Below are positions 1 through 12,329 of a DNA stretch of 64,000 nucleotides, piece after piece; the first letter of the stretch is position 1, and each line of letters opens with the position of its first letter. Under the pieces are notes generated by a model that was not told the DNA's origin, did not search any database, and saw only the letters and a program-made list of their open reading frames with translations. Position numbers and translations under genes: made by a program. Where the stretch lies: assembly GCA_019722365.1 (NCBI GenBank), contig JADFUC010000856.1, positions 372,001-436,000 on the forward strand, written 5' to 3'. This DNA comes from Lithospermum erythrorhizon (lineage: Eukaryota > Streptophyta > Magnoliopsida > Boraginales > Boraginaceae).

Positions 1-318
1 TCATAATTCGTTGTGAACTTAGTTGCTTCTTGTAAAGAGTGGAATCGATTGTCTTTTTTCTTCTGCATTTTTAGTATTCTGAGGGTGACATATGAATGTG
101 TCTTAAGTCATAACATGATGTCATGGCTTGGCAGGAGTTAGCTCGTTTCACTGGATATTAAAAGTATTTTTCACTGGCAAGAAAAGATTAAACAAGGTAA
201 TATTTTCAAATAAGTTTTAAGTATGCAAGGTTGGGGTGGGGGTTTGCAATTAAAATTCATTTTTTCCAGCATTTACATTGTTCAAATGAAATGAAGATTG
301 TACTGCACTGCACTGCAG

Positions 319-1322
319 ATGAATGGTGAAGCTGAGCAACAGAAACAAGACCGTCACAGAACGAGGTGGACTGCATCCCTTGATAAAATATTTGCAGATC
401 TTGTAGTTGCCCATATACAACAGAGCAACCGTCCCAATGATGCCTTTGACAAGAAAACCTGGAATCTGATAAGAAATGAATTCAATAGTCTGACAAATTC
501 GAACTTCAATAACAATCAATTGAGAAAGCATTTGGATGTTCTCCGCATCCGATACAATAATTTAAAATCAGCACCTGGTCAGAATGACAACAGCTTGGAT
601 GATCCCTGCTATATTGGCTTCGATCTCTGGGAAGACATTGGTGTATAGTACTCTACCATCCTTCCTCCCTTGGTTCCTCTCTTCTCAAGAATACTAATAT
701 TCTTTATGTCCTTATTCCACAGGCACAATCAAGGCCTGAAGTAAGCAAGATGAAGGAATGCCCCATATATGACCAATTGTGCACCATCTTCGGAGGCTCG
801 GGTGCTGAGGGTCGATATGCTCAATCAAGCCACTATAGAGGATTGGAGAACCCCGGAGTTACTGACCCTTCATGTCCTGAAAGTGGAAATCCATGCCCTG
901 AAACCCCATCATCTTCGAAACATGTACAACTGGATGTGGCCAGAATTTTTGCTGATAGAAAGAGAAAGCGCGCCTTAGAGGAGTCTTCTCCGGGACAAGG
1001 AAGTGAGGCTCAAGAAATAGGTGATGCCATGGCCAACGCATTGTTGGATATGATTGCATCTTCAAGGTTGATGACAGCGGAAAATCTTCAGTCTGACAAC
1101 TACTACTCCATATCTAATTGCATAAGAGCCTTGGATGAGATGGAAGGAATCGATGACTCCCTCTATTATTCTGCTTTGGATCTCTTCGAGGATGCTAACA
1201 TAAGGGAGGTGTTTCTCTCACTGAGTAACAATCTAATAAGGATGTCATGGTTGCAAGGGAAGTGTCCTACGATATTGCCCCTAACTTATAGACTAGGAGA
1301 ACCTTTTCCGCTGCTTCAATGA
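319..1322 (+). CDS. Myb/SANT-like DNA-binding domain protein, two exons
   Basis: Exons 319-642 and 723-1322 (donor GTATAG, acceptor CCACAG) join in phase to give 307 residues. The ATG at 319 lies just after a CTGCAG that looks like a splice acceptor, with an in-frame stop at 292, so a non-coding 5' exon probably lies further upstream. Residues about 13-105 match the plant Myb_DNA-bind_3 (Myb/SANT-like) pattern: RTRWTASLDKIFADLVV, then NRPNDAFDKKTWNLIRNEFN, then a QLRKHLDVLRIRYNNLK helix and a terminal DLWEDIG. The second exon has a basic KRKR near residue 188 and ends in the ALDEMEGIDDSLYYSALDLF block typical of L10-interacting MYB domain-containing proteins. These are DNA-binding proteins related to the accessory protein of PIF/Harbinger transposons. 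No transposase or terminal repeats are visible nearby, so a host gene is likelier than an active element. Its target is unknown. Confidence 0.85.
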
Positions 1323-2061
1323 ACTCTGCATGTCATCTCTCCGGGGGCTTTTCTTTTCCTTTTATGTTCCATTAACAAATATCAATGATCCCCACCATGT
1401 CTCCAGTGGGTGATCATTTTTAGTTAGCAGGAACAATTTGCTTTGAGAGTACTTCATCAAGTTTATATATGTTCTACAATCTTAGGATTATTGTCATTGG
1501 GGTGTTTGTTAAATCTAATAAGAACTTAAAATTAATTAATTCATCATTTTTTTTATCAAGTTTATTTGATAACTAATTATTTTAATGAATGATTATGAAT
1601 TACTTGAGAGGCATTTCCTATATGCATTGAACAGGCAACGCTGAGAGTTTATATCAAATTGAAATGATTATTTTAATTCACAGAAAGTAATCATTTTTAT
1701 TTATTGGGGAAAAAAGTGTTAGGACTTAGGAGTACCAACTTTTTGTAAACGTATGGTTGAAGTCAAGCTGCATCATCATTGATTCTTCTATATTTGTGTT
1801 GTGCTTTTTCACTCTTACTCCATAAAATCATAATGATCTCACAAGTCACAAGTCACAAGCTTCACCAATATAGCAATAATGTGGTCCTTCAATAATACGG
1901 AGTAGTAGACTTTAACCTTCATCATTTCCATTTATATGGCTTCTCTAAATGCAGACACCAAACAATAGGCCTTCTCAAGAATCAAGTTAATAAAAAGAAA
2001 AGGGAATGCTCCATTTCATTCCTCGATTATTGTAGATATTATACGTTTGCATTCTTAAGGT
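1323..2061. other. Intergenic AT-rich DNA
   Basis: 3' flank of the Myb/SANT-like gene, then AT-rich sequence with no coding pattern. The first 100-200 bases presumably include the 3' UTR. It ends where homology between the two retrotransposon LTRs begins. Confidence 0.5.
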
Positions 2062-2534
2062 GCATGGGAGTACTATATCGCACATGTTAATATGTTATTA
2101 GTCATGCGACAGATTTTCTAAGGATCGCTGGCTCGTTGAAATGTTAGTCTTGCTAGAAATTTGTGCGTTACTATTTGGACTTTTTTCGATTTGGGTGTTG
2201 TGAGTGGATGTAATTCGATGCAGGTAAGGTCAGATATATTACGTCTCGCATACAAAGGATCGCGTGAGTGTAGGTGGTCGCGTGGTACTGAGATGTGTAG
2301 CGTAGTATACAGAGCAACTTCGGCAGATCAGGTTAGTATGGGTATTTAAGAGGTGGATTGTATGCGGGGAGGCAAGTGGCGTGCGGCCCCAATGAAGTAG
2401 ATGTTGTTGGAGGCGTTTATAGAAGGATAAAGAAAAGCATTCCGTGTACTACTGAAGTTGTTGAGGAAGTGATAAGTGTCATGGGTATAGCTTTAAGAAG
2501 TCTTTTGAGCTGTACCGTGGGCCTAAGGCAATCA
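2062..2534 (-). repeat. 3' LTR of the gypsy element (left copy)
   Basis: Aligns with 6730-7230 through shared blocks such as GTGTTGTGAGTG (about 2195), ATCGCGTGAG.GTGTAGGTGGTC (about 2260), GAGGCAAGTGGC (about 2369), GTTGTTGAGGAAGTG (about 2457) and CCGTGGGCCT (about 2516). The minus-strand 5' end reads TGATTGCC and is preceded by a purine-rich AAGAAGGAA that fits the polypurine tract. This copy is richer in CG dinucleotides than its partner. The left boundary (about 2062) is uncertain by tens of bases. Confidence 0.8.
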
Positions 2535-2920
2535 TTCCTTCTTGGCTGATGACACCTTTTGGATGTTCCGCAGGATACTGTAGCAAACAAAAGTGGTTAG
2601 AAGAACTTTCGATGCTCTCCTTATTACATCTGAAACACAGACTTCTTTGCTAAATAACTACCGCCTCGATTGAGTCGGCCGAGGTAATAATCCTTCTCCC
2701 AGGAATTTACTTTATGTCGGTCCTCACATCAGGGTTCTCCCAGGACAATTTTCATTGGTATACTCACAAGTAGGCCATGATCATGGACTTCGACATAAAC
2801 CCACTTTGGCGGTCTAAATCGTAATAAGTGGTGGCAAGTTTCGACAACCGGTCGACAACTTGGAATTCTCTACGATGGTGGTATATGTTAAAGATGATGT
2901 GGGCGGCCTTTTGCCCGAGG

Positions 2921-3118
2921 TTATTGGCTTTGTCGGTATTTTATGAGAAGTCGTTGCGATCCCAGCGATGCTCCCCCACGATGCAATCGTGTCGGTTTGG
3001 GGCTCTCTCGTGCAAGACTTCGTGAGAATACCCGGAGCACCAATTCGACCACTGCAGGCTTACATGCCTCGGCCTCATTGTTTGTGGCCTCGAAGTTGAA
3101 GCGGAGGGCATATTCCAT
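2921..3118 (-). pseudogene. Second RNase H domain fragment of the gypsy element
   Basis: The minus-strand frame opens with MEYALRFNFEATNNEAEA, matching the EYAL.F.F.ATNNEAEYEAL block of the additional RNase H domain in Tat-lineage gypsy polyproteins. Similarity is lost after about 20 residues and the frame runs into unrelated sequence, which implies a frameshift. It lies downstream of RT/RNase H, as expected. Confidence 0.7.
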
Positions 3119-3396
3119 TCTATCGCGTCGAGGCCCGTGGAATTACAACCACTGTTTATTCTTAGCTCCGTCTACATACAAAGTCCATTTAGGCGTTGGT
3201 TCTTGGTGATTCTCTTCGTCGCTAGCTTTCTTTGGGATGGCCTACCGATGCGTTCATTGTAATCAGCCCAGGAGCTTGGGCTTTGATGCTCGCTCGAGGC
3301 TCATAAGATATGTCAAACTCACTTAATTCAATCGCCCATGTTGTGAAAGAGCTGGACTCGCCAAGATCCTTTTTAGGGGCTTATCTGTGATCACCT

Positions 3397-4514
3397 TTAT
3401 AGGGTGAGCCTCAAAATATATCTTGAGCTTTCTGGCCCGAGATAGTACGGCGAATGTAACTTATCAATGGATTGGGTAGTTTCTTGACCCCATGCGAGCA
3501 TTGACTCACACCAATAGATAGGTTTTTGAGTGCCCGGTAACCGCAAATGAACTTGATGCATGCGATTCTCCCGTCTGGCCCAGCCGAAGTACAGTTGTAG
3601 TTCCTCCATTGGTTCGGGTCGCGATAACAGTTTTGGCGACCCCAAATATTCTTTCAATTCATCAAAGGCATGAGCACACTCTTTGTCCAAGCGAAAGGTT
3701 TCTCTCGAGGCTCGTCTCAAGTTCTTAAAGAATGGAAGGTTCCGTTCTCCTGACTTAGAGATGAAGCGACTCGAAGCGTGCTTGACACAATCGACTTTTG
3801 GGCGTCCTTGCCAAACTACGGCGGCCGTGTCTAGAAGTGCCTTTATCTTTGTCGGGTTTGGTTCAATGCCCCTTTCATTGATCATGTACCCCAGGAATTT
3901 CCCGGTGACTCAAAATAGAATTTTCAAGATTGATTCGCGGTTCTTTGACGCGTAGTTGAATGTTTCCTTGAGAGTTTTTCCAAATGGTACCCCCTCCCAA
4001 TTAACTTCTGACATATCATCTAAATGCATCTCCATGTTTCTCCCTATTGATTCGCAAATATCGAGTTCACCGTTCTTTGGTAATGCTTAACCGTTCTTGA
4101 CCAGGGCATGGCTCGGCAAATAGGCATAATACGTAAAAAGCCGTTTTCTCTAAACCTACGGGGAGCATACGTATCTGGTGAAATCCTCTTGATGCATCCA
4201 TGAAATCAGACTTCGTACCCTTATTTGCTTATCCACCAATCTTCCCCAGGGTAGTGGGTAGAAGTCCTTGGGACAAGCTTGTGAAGTCGGTGCACATCCT
4301 CCATTTGTTGTTTGATTTTTCTGTCTGACATTCTTATCCTTCGAGGAAGCGTAGTTCGCGGATGGCTCGGAAGCCTTGATAGAGGCTTGACCTCTCTTCG
4401 TATCGCCGTGTTTTTCGTGCGAAGGTCCGCTTTCTCGCTTAATAGGGGCCAACTTGAATCGCGTGTCGATGTATCGCGGCTTGGGGAGTCTGCCGGCATA
4501 TCTTGAGGACCCAA
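3397..4514 (-). pseudogene. Reverse transcriptase and first RNase H remnant of the gypsy element
   Basis: Minus-strand pieces in several frames. Near 4290-4220 the frame contains ACPKDFYPLPWGRLVDK, the fingers/palm block of plant gypsy RT. Near 4055-4013 the active-site region reads IGRNMEMHLDDMSE, where the usual YVDD is degraded to HLDD. From 3885 comes MINERGIEPNPTKIKAL, the RT connection, and then a C-terminal block with AFDELKEYLGSPKLLSRP and KPIYWCESML, the RT/RNase H hinge and start of RNase H. Frame changes between blocks and altered catalytic surroundings show a dead copy. Confidence 0.8.
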
Positions 4515-5429
4515 TGCGAATACATCTTCAATTACGAATAAGCGAAATCAAGCAACACCATGAGTATCATCGGTACGTTCCCTACGAACACTGGGTACTG
4601 CTTTTTTATTTCTTGAGGTTGAATGGGATTCTTACACTAACTTGCGTGCGATATCGATTAAACAGATTTTTCTTCTCCTTTGTGATTATCTTTCTCTCTT
4701 TTCTCATTTGTTCTTATCTCAGTTGATTTTTCGGAATAGCGTTTCTTTCCATTCTCCGTCATTGGCTTGTTTGCAGGGGGGGAGCCGAGGCAGTAACATA
4801 TCACAGCCCTCTTACGTTTCCTGGCTTAGCATGTGCCTGGTTGTTGAGAACTTGACGAGGTGTAAGGAAAACTATTGCCATGATGAAACAATATTGAATT
4901 ACGCCAATCAAACCGTTGTCTGAAGGGTGGTTTATGTCAACCATGTGAGCTTTATTGTTGTAGTTTTTGTTCCCCGTCCATTTGGTAAGTCAGCGTGGTG
5001 ATTCCCAGAGGTATACTTATATGGCACATTGAATCCCGTCGGTGGCGATGGAGTTGTATGTGACTTTCTGAGAGTAACTACAATTTGTCATAAGTGGTGA
5101 GAATTACCCAATATATCTATTAGACTTCCGATGTCGACCAACGTCCTTTCCCTTAATGAGATTACGTGATAGCGGGGCTATGATAGGTGTCGTCATGAGG
5201 GAGTTCAATTCCTTTCAATTCGCTGTCAGAGAACGATATTGGCTCGCTCATAGAGACTGCCCTACCAGCGTTGTACACTTCTCTTCGCGAATAGTTCTTT
5301 CGTGTTTCGAGTCACCCACTCATTACCCTTAGAATAGTGTCGGTGACATGTGACCAGAGGAAGGTCGTTTGTCGTGACTCGGGATTTATCGCTTCGATGG
5401 GTGGGCGTACCGCGCCCATGTGAGTGATC

Positions 5430-6368
5430 GTCTTTTGGCCTACAAACCCTGAAGTATCCTTGCTTGATAAGTTTCTTTATTTCTACTTTTAAAATTACGC
5501 TTTCGTTAGTATCGTGACCGTGTTTTCGGTGGTATTATGATATAGATTTTGTCTCTTTCGAGTGCCCCATTCGGCTTGAGGTTTGGGTAAGATTGCTTTT
5601 TCTTGTACTTGTTAGAATATCTGCGATATATGGCGACCTGAGATCTCCGGTTATCTTTATGGAGATTACGTGTTGGCTAAGCGAAGCATCGTGTGGAGGA
5701 GGTGGGGGAGAATGTGGTCTTTTTCGCGAGGTTTTGCCTGCATGCCGTTGTATCTACTCGGATGGAGCTGCTCCATGACGGTCTGTCCTTCTTTTAACAG
5801 GTTTCGGGAGGTCTATATTACGAACCCTTTCTTCTTAAAACTCACTCCCATTTCGATGTCTTTGTTTAACTCAACAGTTGTCGTTTTTTTTCGAGAGAGG
5901 GATTAACGCAGCAAGCCTTTTGTGCTTTCCATAAGCTAACCCATTAAAAAATTCCATGTATGCGACCTTGTCATCCACTATGGGGATGCTAAGTAAAAGG
6001 TCGTTGTATCGCTTGTGGTAGCTACTCAGCGACTCATTCGCGTTTTGCTTTATGTCCATCAGGATACGTTCGTCTTGCATAGTTTGGATTGCCGTACCAA
6101 ACTTGACGATGAAAGGCATCCTTGGATTTACTGTTAATGTCGATGGATTACTGATTCCATATACCAGTCCAAAATCTTTCCCGATGAAATTTGGAAAGCA
6201 GCAACCGCATATCACAATTTGGGTTGTGGACATTATAGTCATATGAGTGATGAAACCTTTCAGGTGCTTTAGCGGGTCTCCATTTCCATCGAACAGGTTG
6301 AACTGTAGGAGTTTAAATCCGCTCGGCAATGCGCTATCCAACCGATCCGTAAAAGGCATCTTGGTCAT
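5430..6368 (-). pseudogene. gag remnant of the gypsy element
   Basis: The minus-strand frame 6368-5871 (about 165 residues) resembles the plant Retrotrans_gag capsid domain: GDPLKHLKGFITHM near the start, a VKFGTAIQ stretch, then ESLSSYHKRYNDLL and VAYMEFFNGL. Further along, about 5530-5450, a separate frame encodes HGHDTNESVILKVEIKKLIK, matching the post-capsid H.GH.T..C..LK..IE.L segment of Tat-type gag, with its cysteine replaced. No initiating sequence is intact. Confidence 0.75.
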
Positions 6369-6729
6369 AGCGGCTGATGGAGTTGAACTTGCTAGGATGC
6401 GAGGCCCATCATTTTTAACAAGTGGTTTAATTGCTATTGTAAGGCATTACAGGTTGGGTGTGAGGAATGCAGAGGCACACAGTAGTAATGTGGACTTATT
6501 TTAAATATCTCGAAGGACTATCGAGGTGTTATGGACCTGATGTATTGGGAGTAGCGGGGGCCTTTCGTCATGTTCTCGTGGGAGTACCGGGTCTACCGGT
6601 GGGACTGTGGTAGCTATCTTTGAGCACCCTACCCATTCTTTACAATTTCCCATCTTTGCCGTTCTCCTTAGAAATCGTTGTTTGAATATAACCCGAATTT
6701 GGAAAGGGTGGTATTGGCAATCGATGTGT

Positions 6730-7230
6730 GAGGCGCTACGTGGGTTCTTATTCTTTGTCGAACATATTTATTGATTAAGGATCTTTAGTCATGACGGCGT
6801 AAAATGATGCGCTTGAGGTTTTTATGAATCATTGAGCTCGCGAGATGTTAGCCTACATTGAGACATTATTCGCTATTTGAATTTCTTCGATATGGTGTTG
6901 TGAGTGAATATGATCGCTGAGTAGGTCCGATATATATCACTTGCCTCATGTAGATCGCGTGAGGGTGTAGGTGGTCAAATCGTAATTTTTGGTGTGGGTA
7001 GTGGTGACCACAAACACTCCGATCAAGTAATATGTGGAGTAGCCCCCAAGAGGGGTAGTAAATATCTTGCGGGAGGCAAGTGGCATTCACTTGGCCAAAT
7101 TGGTGTTGAATGAGGTATTTATAGAGGGATGCGAAAAGACACTGCGCAAAGTTGTTGAGGAAGTGTGAGGGTGTCATTAGAGTAGCCTCAAAGCATTTTG
7201 CACTTGACTATGACCGTGGGCCTGCAATCG
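6730..7230 (-). repeat. 5' LTR of the gypsy element (right copy)
   Basis: Partner of 2062-2534 with extensive base substitutions and small indels, so the insertion is old. The minus-strand end reads CGATTGCAGG where the other copy has TGATTGCC, so the terminal TG is mutated. I could not recognise a primer binding site beside its inner end. Confidence 0.75.
7116..7123 (-). promoter_or_regulatory. TATA box of the retrotransposon LTR
   Basis: The minus strand reads TATAAATA in the right LTR. The matching place in the left LTR (about 2418) reads TATAAACG. Its position about 110 bases inside the LTR fits the end of U3. No current activity is implied. Confidence 0.55.
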
Positions 7231-8683
7231 TTAAAACTGAGGCTACGATAAGTGAGCTAGGTCGTATATCGATTATGCATGAAGATGTGATCAGTTTATA
7301 ATACCTACGTAATTAAAATATTATCCAAATTATATTTCAATTATCAAAATTAACTAATTTTATGATATTACTTGAAAAACATAATTTCGATCACTATGTG
7401 AGATTTAGGTGTTCATTTCGTTAGTTTAAAAAGCTGTTACGTGGGCACAGGTGGTGTCAGCGAAGATGATGTTACGGCCTTCAAATGAAGTTGTCGTGGC
7501 CAGAACCGTGCTCCAATAATATATTAGAATTTCTTATCTTTGTAATTAATAATCATATGATAGAAAAAATATTATTGTGGTGTATTTTAACGACCGATAT
7601 AAATATGGGCGTTATCCAAAAGATTTATGCATGAATGAATAATACAGGGTAGTACTTAGAAATGCAACCCCACATATAATTTATATATTTATGGAGAGGA
7701 TGCTAGTATAGTCCAAGCTTCAAAATGGATATAGCACCGTTGGAAAATGATCGTTAGGTTACATTAAAATACTACTTCGAACTACAATAGAATATGCAAC
7801 AAACTAATTAAAGTCCATCATTGGACCCCCAATGTCTGTAGACAATTTGGTGACTTGTTAACTGAAAAAGTTGAAGGAAAGAAAGGCATTGCAGGTAAGT
7901 GGTAAAAGAAGAAGAATCAACCTTTTATTTTATTTTTTGTTAATTTACTTTATGTCGAATTAAATAATATACTTTGCTCTTTATCTAGTCTTCTTATTTA
8001 TCTGCAAACAAGATTTAGTAGATGCTTAAGTAATCCTGAATTTGGTGGCTAAGCTAAGATTTAGTAGATGCTTCAAACTTCACAAGTATGATTAATTTGT
8101 GTGGAACAAGTGTTTTGGATTCAAGAAGGCTGACCAATGAATTTATAAAATCATACTACGTACAACATTCATTTAAACTACAATTTAATTCGAACGTTTG
8201 ATTAATAAATTAAAAATTAATGTTAGCTCTAAATTTTAAATCACACCATTATCATTCATGCCATTACGATCATACTATAACTATATTTATACACATTCCA
8301 TGGTGGAGAAATTAAGACGGATGGAGGGGTAGAATGTAACCAATAAATTATTATTTTTTAAGTGTGGAAACAGTCGCCTTGGCCCATCTAGAATCTTTGT
8401 TTGAAATATCGGCCGTGTCTTAATTAATCGAGGATTAGAGGCAACATGACCCCGATACAATTAAGTTGTGTGAGTCGGTCGGCTGTACATGAAGGCGAAA
8501 TTATTGATAATTATGGCTGCTTTATCAATTATGTTCCAATGTACAATAAGTTTTTTTCTGAAAATTAGTGATGAGTTGAGTTTCTAAACCTTGAATTCTA
8601 TATAGGAACTTAATAAAAAAAAATTGTATATTCATTTCTTCAAAAATATTTCCTCTTTCCTCCATTTATTTATACTTTTTACG
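7231..8683. other. Intergenic DNA
   Basis: AT-rich sequence with no coding pattern. Short GC-richer patches at about 7440-7510 and 8390-8500 look like old repeat debris. No terminal repeats could be placed. Confidence 0.5.
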
Positions 8684-9148
8684 TACTCCGGTTTTTTAGT
8701 TGTCATCCTTTAAAAAAAATTTGTTTTAAAACACATGTCGACTTTGAAGTCACGTCTGATATTTGATTGATGTTTTCTTTTAATCCTCTATTTAATGTAT
8801 ATGTAATAAAATCTTGGCTATCGATACGTTCGTTAAATTATTGTTTGATTACCGTTAATTATAAATATATATGTAAATGTCATTCATTCTTGAGTGATGT
8901 GAAAATATGGCAAATGACAACTAAAGCGGAAGAGTTTATTTATGTCATCTTCGTCCGATTAGCAGCCAAAACTTTCGTTTTTAATTATGACTTTGATCAT
9001 CAATAATTAATTAATTACAATATAAAAATTACTTTTTATGAAAATATTTTTAAAGATAAATTTATTGATATTAATTTTATTTTTTTTGAACTAACTGATG
9101 AAAAGTAATTGATGATAAAAGTTAAATACATACGAATGGAAGGTAGTA
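8684..9148. mobile_element. Probable MITE, possibly disrupted
   Basis: Begins TA-CTCCGGTTTTTTAGTTGTC and ends GAATGGAAGGTAG-TA, resembling the ends of the MITE at 16953-17190, with a matching internal stretch near the right end (AACTGATGAAAAGTAATTG). At about 465 bp it is longer than the other copy, so it may carry a nested insertion or be two fragments. Confidence 0.45.
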
Positions 9149-9229
9149 TTAATTATTTGGACATTGAATGTTACAAAAATGATGATTAGGCTATTACCAA
9201 TTTGAAGCCTTAAAAAAAGGAAGTAGTAA

Positions 9230-10138
9230 AACTCAAAACCAACAATTGTATACGACCTCGCCGTGCCTAATCGGCGGCGCCGCTCAACACACGACGGCGA
9301 TTTTGCTAATCAAAATCTCTTCAATTTTTCAAACTTCAATTAAATTGAATTTGTCCTAACTCTCATTCCCCAAAAACGTAAACTATCCAAAATTTAATTG
9401 TTTCTTTTTCTTACTTATTGAACTCCTACATCTGAAAAATATTGTATACTTTTGAATTTTTTAGTCAATTTTCAACTTAAATATTTTAAAATATTTTTGA
9501 ATCACAATGTTGTATTTTTCTAATTAATTTACTATTAACTTGTAATTTTGATTCAAATTGAAGTTGTGTGTTAATTTTGAAATTGGAAGATAATTAGATA
9601 GTAAAAAATAATTGTTGCTTTGTTACTTACTTTTATGTGTTTATTATTGTATAATCAGGATATATCTCTGTTTAATTTTCTGGTTTTTAATGTTAGTTAT
9701 TACCTATATCCCTAAAAGAGTGTCAATTTTATTTTGTAATCGCCGAAAGTAACAAATTTTGGTGTATTACTTGATGTGCTTAACTTTGATTTGAATCGAA
9801 ATTATCATGAAGTATGTTGAAAATACGATCTTTTGACATATTTTTTACTAAATATTATGCAGCATGTACAAGAATATTTGATTTACTAGTTCAAATATCC
9901 AAATTCGAAAATGGACGATATATGGGATGGAGGTAGTATAAGATAATTTTGCTAGGGAATGTTGCTTTTCTAGCTCAAGGTTTTCGGTTTAATTTGTTCT
10001 TGTAGTCGTCTGAATTAGTCTATGAGTGGGTTATTATTATTTTTTGTTATGTGCTTCTGCAACTGTTTGTTGAATTAATGTGCATTTGTCTAAATTGGAG
10101 AAAATTGATTATATGTTGTTTTTTTGTTTTTTAGGAAG
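9230..10138 (+). other. Probable 5' UTR exon and leader intron of the HVA22-like gene
   Basis: A GC-rich patch at about 9255-9310 (CGGCGGCGCCGC) stands out in AT-rich surroundings and may be the first exon. The coding start at 10139 is preceded by a strong pyrimidine tract and TTTTTTAG, i.e. an acceptor four bases before the ATG, so a leader intron is likely. A MITE (9701-9938) lies within it. Confidence 0.45.
9701..9938. mobile_element. Stowaway-like MITE in the HVA22-like leader intron
   Basis: Left end TA-CCTATATCCCTAAAAGAGTG and right end GGACGATATATGGGATGGAGGTAG-TA are degenerate versions of the CTCCCTCCATCCC.AAAGATTGTCC inverted terminal repeat. The interior shares the ACTTTGATTTGAATC.AAATTATCATG segment with other copies in this window. 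Confidence 0.65.
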
Positions 10139-12329
10139 ATGATTGGATCGTTTCTGACCAGAGGACTTGTGTAAGTCCAAATAAGTCAATGTAGTTCGGT
10201 TGATTAAATCGTTGTTTTTCCTGTTTAGCTTGTTCAATTTCACGTGTTTGAAGCTGTACCCTGTTTTCTATGTAGGATGATGTTTGGTTATGCTTATCCT
10301 GCATATGAGTGCTTCAAGGTGGTTGAGATGAATAAGCCTGATATTGAGCAGTTGCGTTTCTGGTGTCAATATTGGTATGATTCTTGGACTTTGGATCGTC
10401 TCTTACATTTTGTGTGACAATACGAACTACTGTGCTGGTCATAATAATAAATCGACTCCATTATGATTATGACATATGTATTGTTTTTGTTTACAATTAA
10501 TGTAATTTAAAATGGAAGTGTTGTGATCTTAACGGAGTGTAACATAGTCGATCCGGATTCTATTTCATGTCTGTTCTTTCACATCTTTTGAGCTTTAGAT
10601 GTGTAGTGCAGTTTTGACTTCAGTGGCGAAAATTTGTTGTTTTCTCAGGATCTTGGTTGCTGTATTGACGGTTTGTGAGAGGGTTGGGGATGCTTTTGTT
10701 TCATGGTAACAATTCCAGATAGATAACTATTTTTGAAATTATTGATGTGATTGTTGATACTTGAGTTTTCTGTACTGCATGTGTGAAGGGTACCTATGTA
10801 CAGTGAAGCTAAATTGGCATTCTTTCTATACTTATGGTACCCCAAAACAAAGGTTTGGATTCCTTTTATTAAGATCGAATGTTTGTATTTTAATTATTTT
10901 GATTGTACTTCGCTGCTAATTGTTTTGATTTTCTAATGTCAGGGAACAACATATGTTTACGAGTGCTTCTTTAGACCATTTATTTCAAACCATGAGGCAG
11001 ATATTGATAGAAGTTTGCTTGAACTGAGGGTTAGAGCTGAAGATTTGGCGGTAACATATTCACAGACAGCTGTTAGGTATGTCCAAACAAGATTCTTTGA
11101 CATCTTGCAGTATATTGCTTCACAATCAACTCCACCTCGGCCTTCTCAGGTATGTCGGTATAATTAGTTTAATACTTCCTTGTCGTCTTTTCTCTGGTTT
11201 TCATTTTCTGTGCATCTACCTTGCTGATCTAGTTAAGCTTGCTGACATTCAGTTGATTTCCTTGTCATTTAATTTCTTATTTAACTGAAACGTAATAAGA
11301 GTTGTAATCTTCTTCAAAAAACTGATACCGTAAGGTTTTAGAGGCCATTTCTTGTCGTCATGATTGATTGTGAGGGAAATTTGTAGAGATCGTTGACATT
11401 AAAGAGATGATTGATCACAGTTTAAGAAAGACATATGAGTCGTTTCTTTTGGCTAGCGATTTTAGAAGATCATGATGTTGTGAGCCAACTATTCCATTAA
11501 TACTATTCGTCTCTTTTAAGACTTTCTGTGTTCAGGAAGTTGGGAAGATAGCAATTCCTACTTAAGCTGTAAATATAGATAACACGCATGATAAACATTT
11601 TTTTGCTACCCTTATGACCAATAAGCCTGTATTTGTATTATGACCATCATGACTCTTAGATGTTTAAAAAGTTTGTGCTTAATGTGCCTCTGTAGAGGTG
11701 CATGGTCCTCCTTGAGAGGTAATCCAAAATTACATAGGCTGTTTGACCTTTCCTTGTGCTTCACCTCGACAAGTGCAGTTTATCAGAGTATCATTTGGTT
11801 TGCTTCACGACTGATGTTTCTATTGATGCTTATTCTCCTTCTCAAGCAAAACATGCTGCTGATCTCTTCAGTTTTTTTTCCATCTGTACTACTTTGAGTG
11901 TATCATTTCACTAACATGTGCAATTGTAAACTGTAGCCACAACAGCAAGCTGCTAAAGTCCCTCAGCCCCTAGCTGCACCAATCCGTAAACCATCTGTTA
12001 CGAAACAGAAAACTGAAGCACCATCACCTTCATCCACTTCCTGTTCAAGTGAGGACCAACAGGACATGGAAGAAGAGGCAGGGCCTTCACGACCTCCTGC
12101 TGGTGAAGCCCCTGCTACAGCTGTGCACCCACAAAAGAAAACATCAATACAAGCACTAATTGAGACCACAAAGGCTCGTAAAGCAAGTGAAGTGGAGGTG
12201 CTGCAGATTGATTCCTCATCAGCTCCAGGGGAAGAAACACCCCAAGATATCCCATCGGAGATAATGGAGGAAGGAGTTCGAATCACACGTGCAAGATCAA
12301 GGAGAACACGCACCGCTGCAACTCGTTAA
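10139..12329 (+). CDS. HVA22-like TB2/DP1 (REEP-type) protein, HVA22 h/i group
   Basis: Six coding exons join in phase: 10139-10170, 10276-10374, 10649-10705, 10789-10852, 10943-11149 and 11937-12329, giving 283 residues. Residues 1-100 form the TB2/DP1/HVA22 domain: MIGSFLTRGLVMMFGYAYPAY, the CFKVVE and WCQYW region, a hydrophobic ILVAVLTVCERVGD hairpin and the signature SEAKLAFFLYLWYPKTKGT followed by YECFFRP. Family members are REEP/Yop1-type ER proteins whose hairpins shape tubular ER; barley HVA22 is ABA and stress induced. After the domain come an amphipathic segment to about residue 150 and a low-complexity acidic/Pro/Ser tail ending in RARSRRTRTAATR. The long tail and length fit the HVA22 h/i type. 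No ABA-response element was verified. Confidence 0.93.

Larger units (their letters stand above)
2062..7230 (-). mobile_element. Decayed Ty3/gypsy (Tat-like) LTR retrotransposon, minus strand
   Basis: Two diverged direct repeats of about 0.47-0.5 kb flank about 4.2 kb of remnants that read, on the minus strand, in the order gag (6368-5871), gag C-terminal zinc/linker region (about 5530-5450), reverse transcriptase (4514-3990), RT connection and first RNase H (3885-3397) and a second RNase H with an NNEAE motif (3118-2921). A second, archaeal-like RNase H is a hallmark of the Tat group (Ogre/Retand/Grande relatives). No integrase is recognisable between about 2900 and 2535, and the element is far shorter than usual for the group (often over 10 kb), so it has suffered internal deletion. 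Many stops and frameshifts show it is dead. Outer ends are approximate and I found no clean target duplication. Confidence 0.85.

Noticed and set aside
319..1322. Myb/SANT-like gene as part of an active Harbinger transposon
   Set aside because: No Harbinger transposase, terminal repeats or 3-bp duplication visible in the flanks that are available.
2055..2070. TTAAG as left target duplication pairing with TTAAA at 7231
   Set aside because: The match is imperfect and LTR ends are too decayed to place; not claimed.
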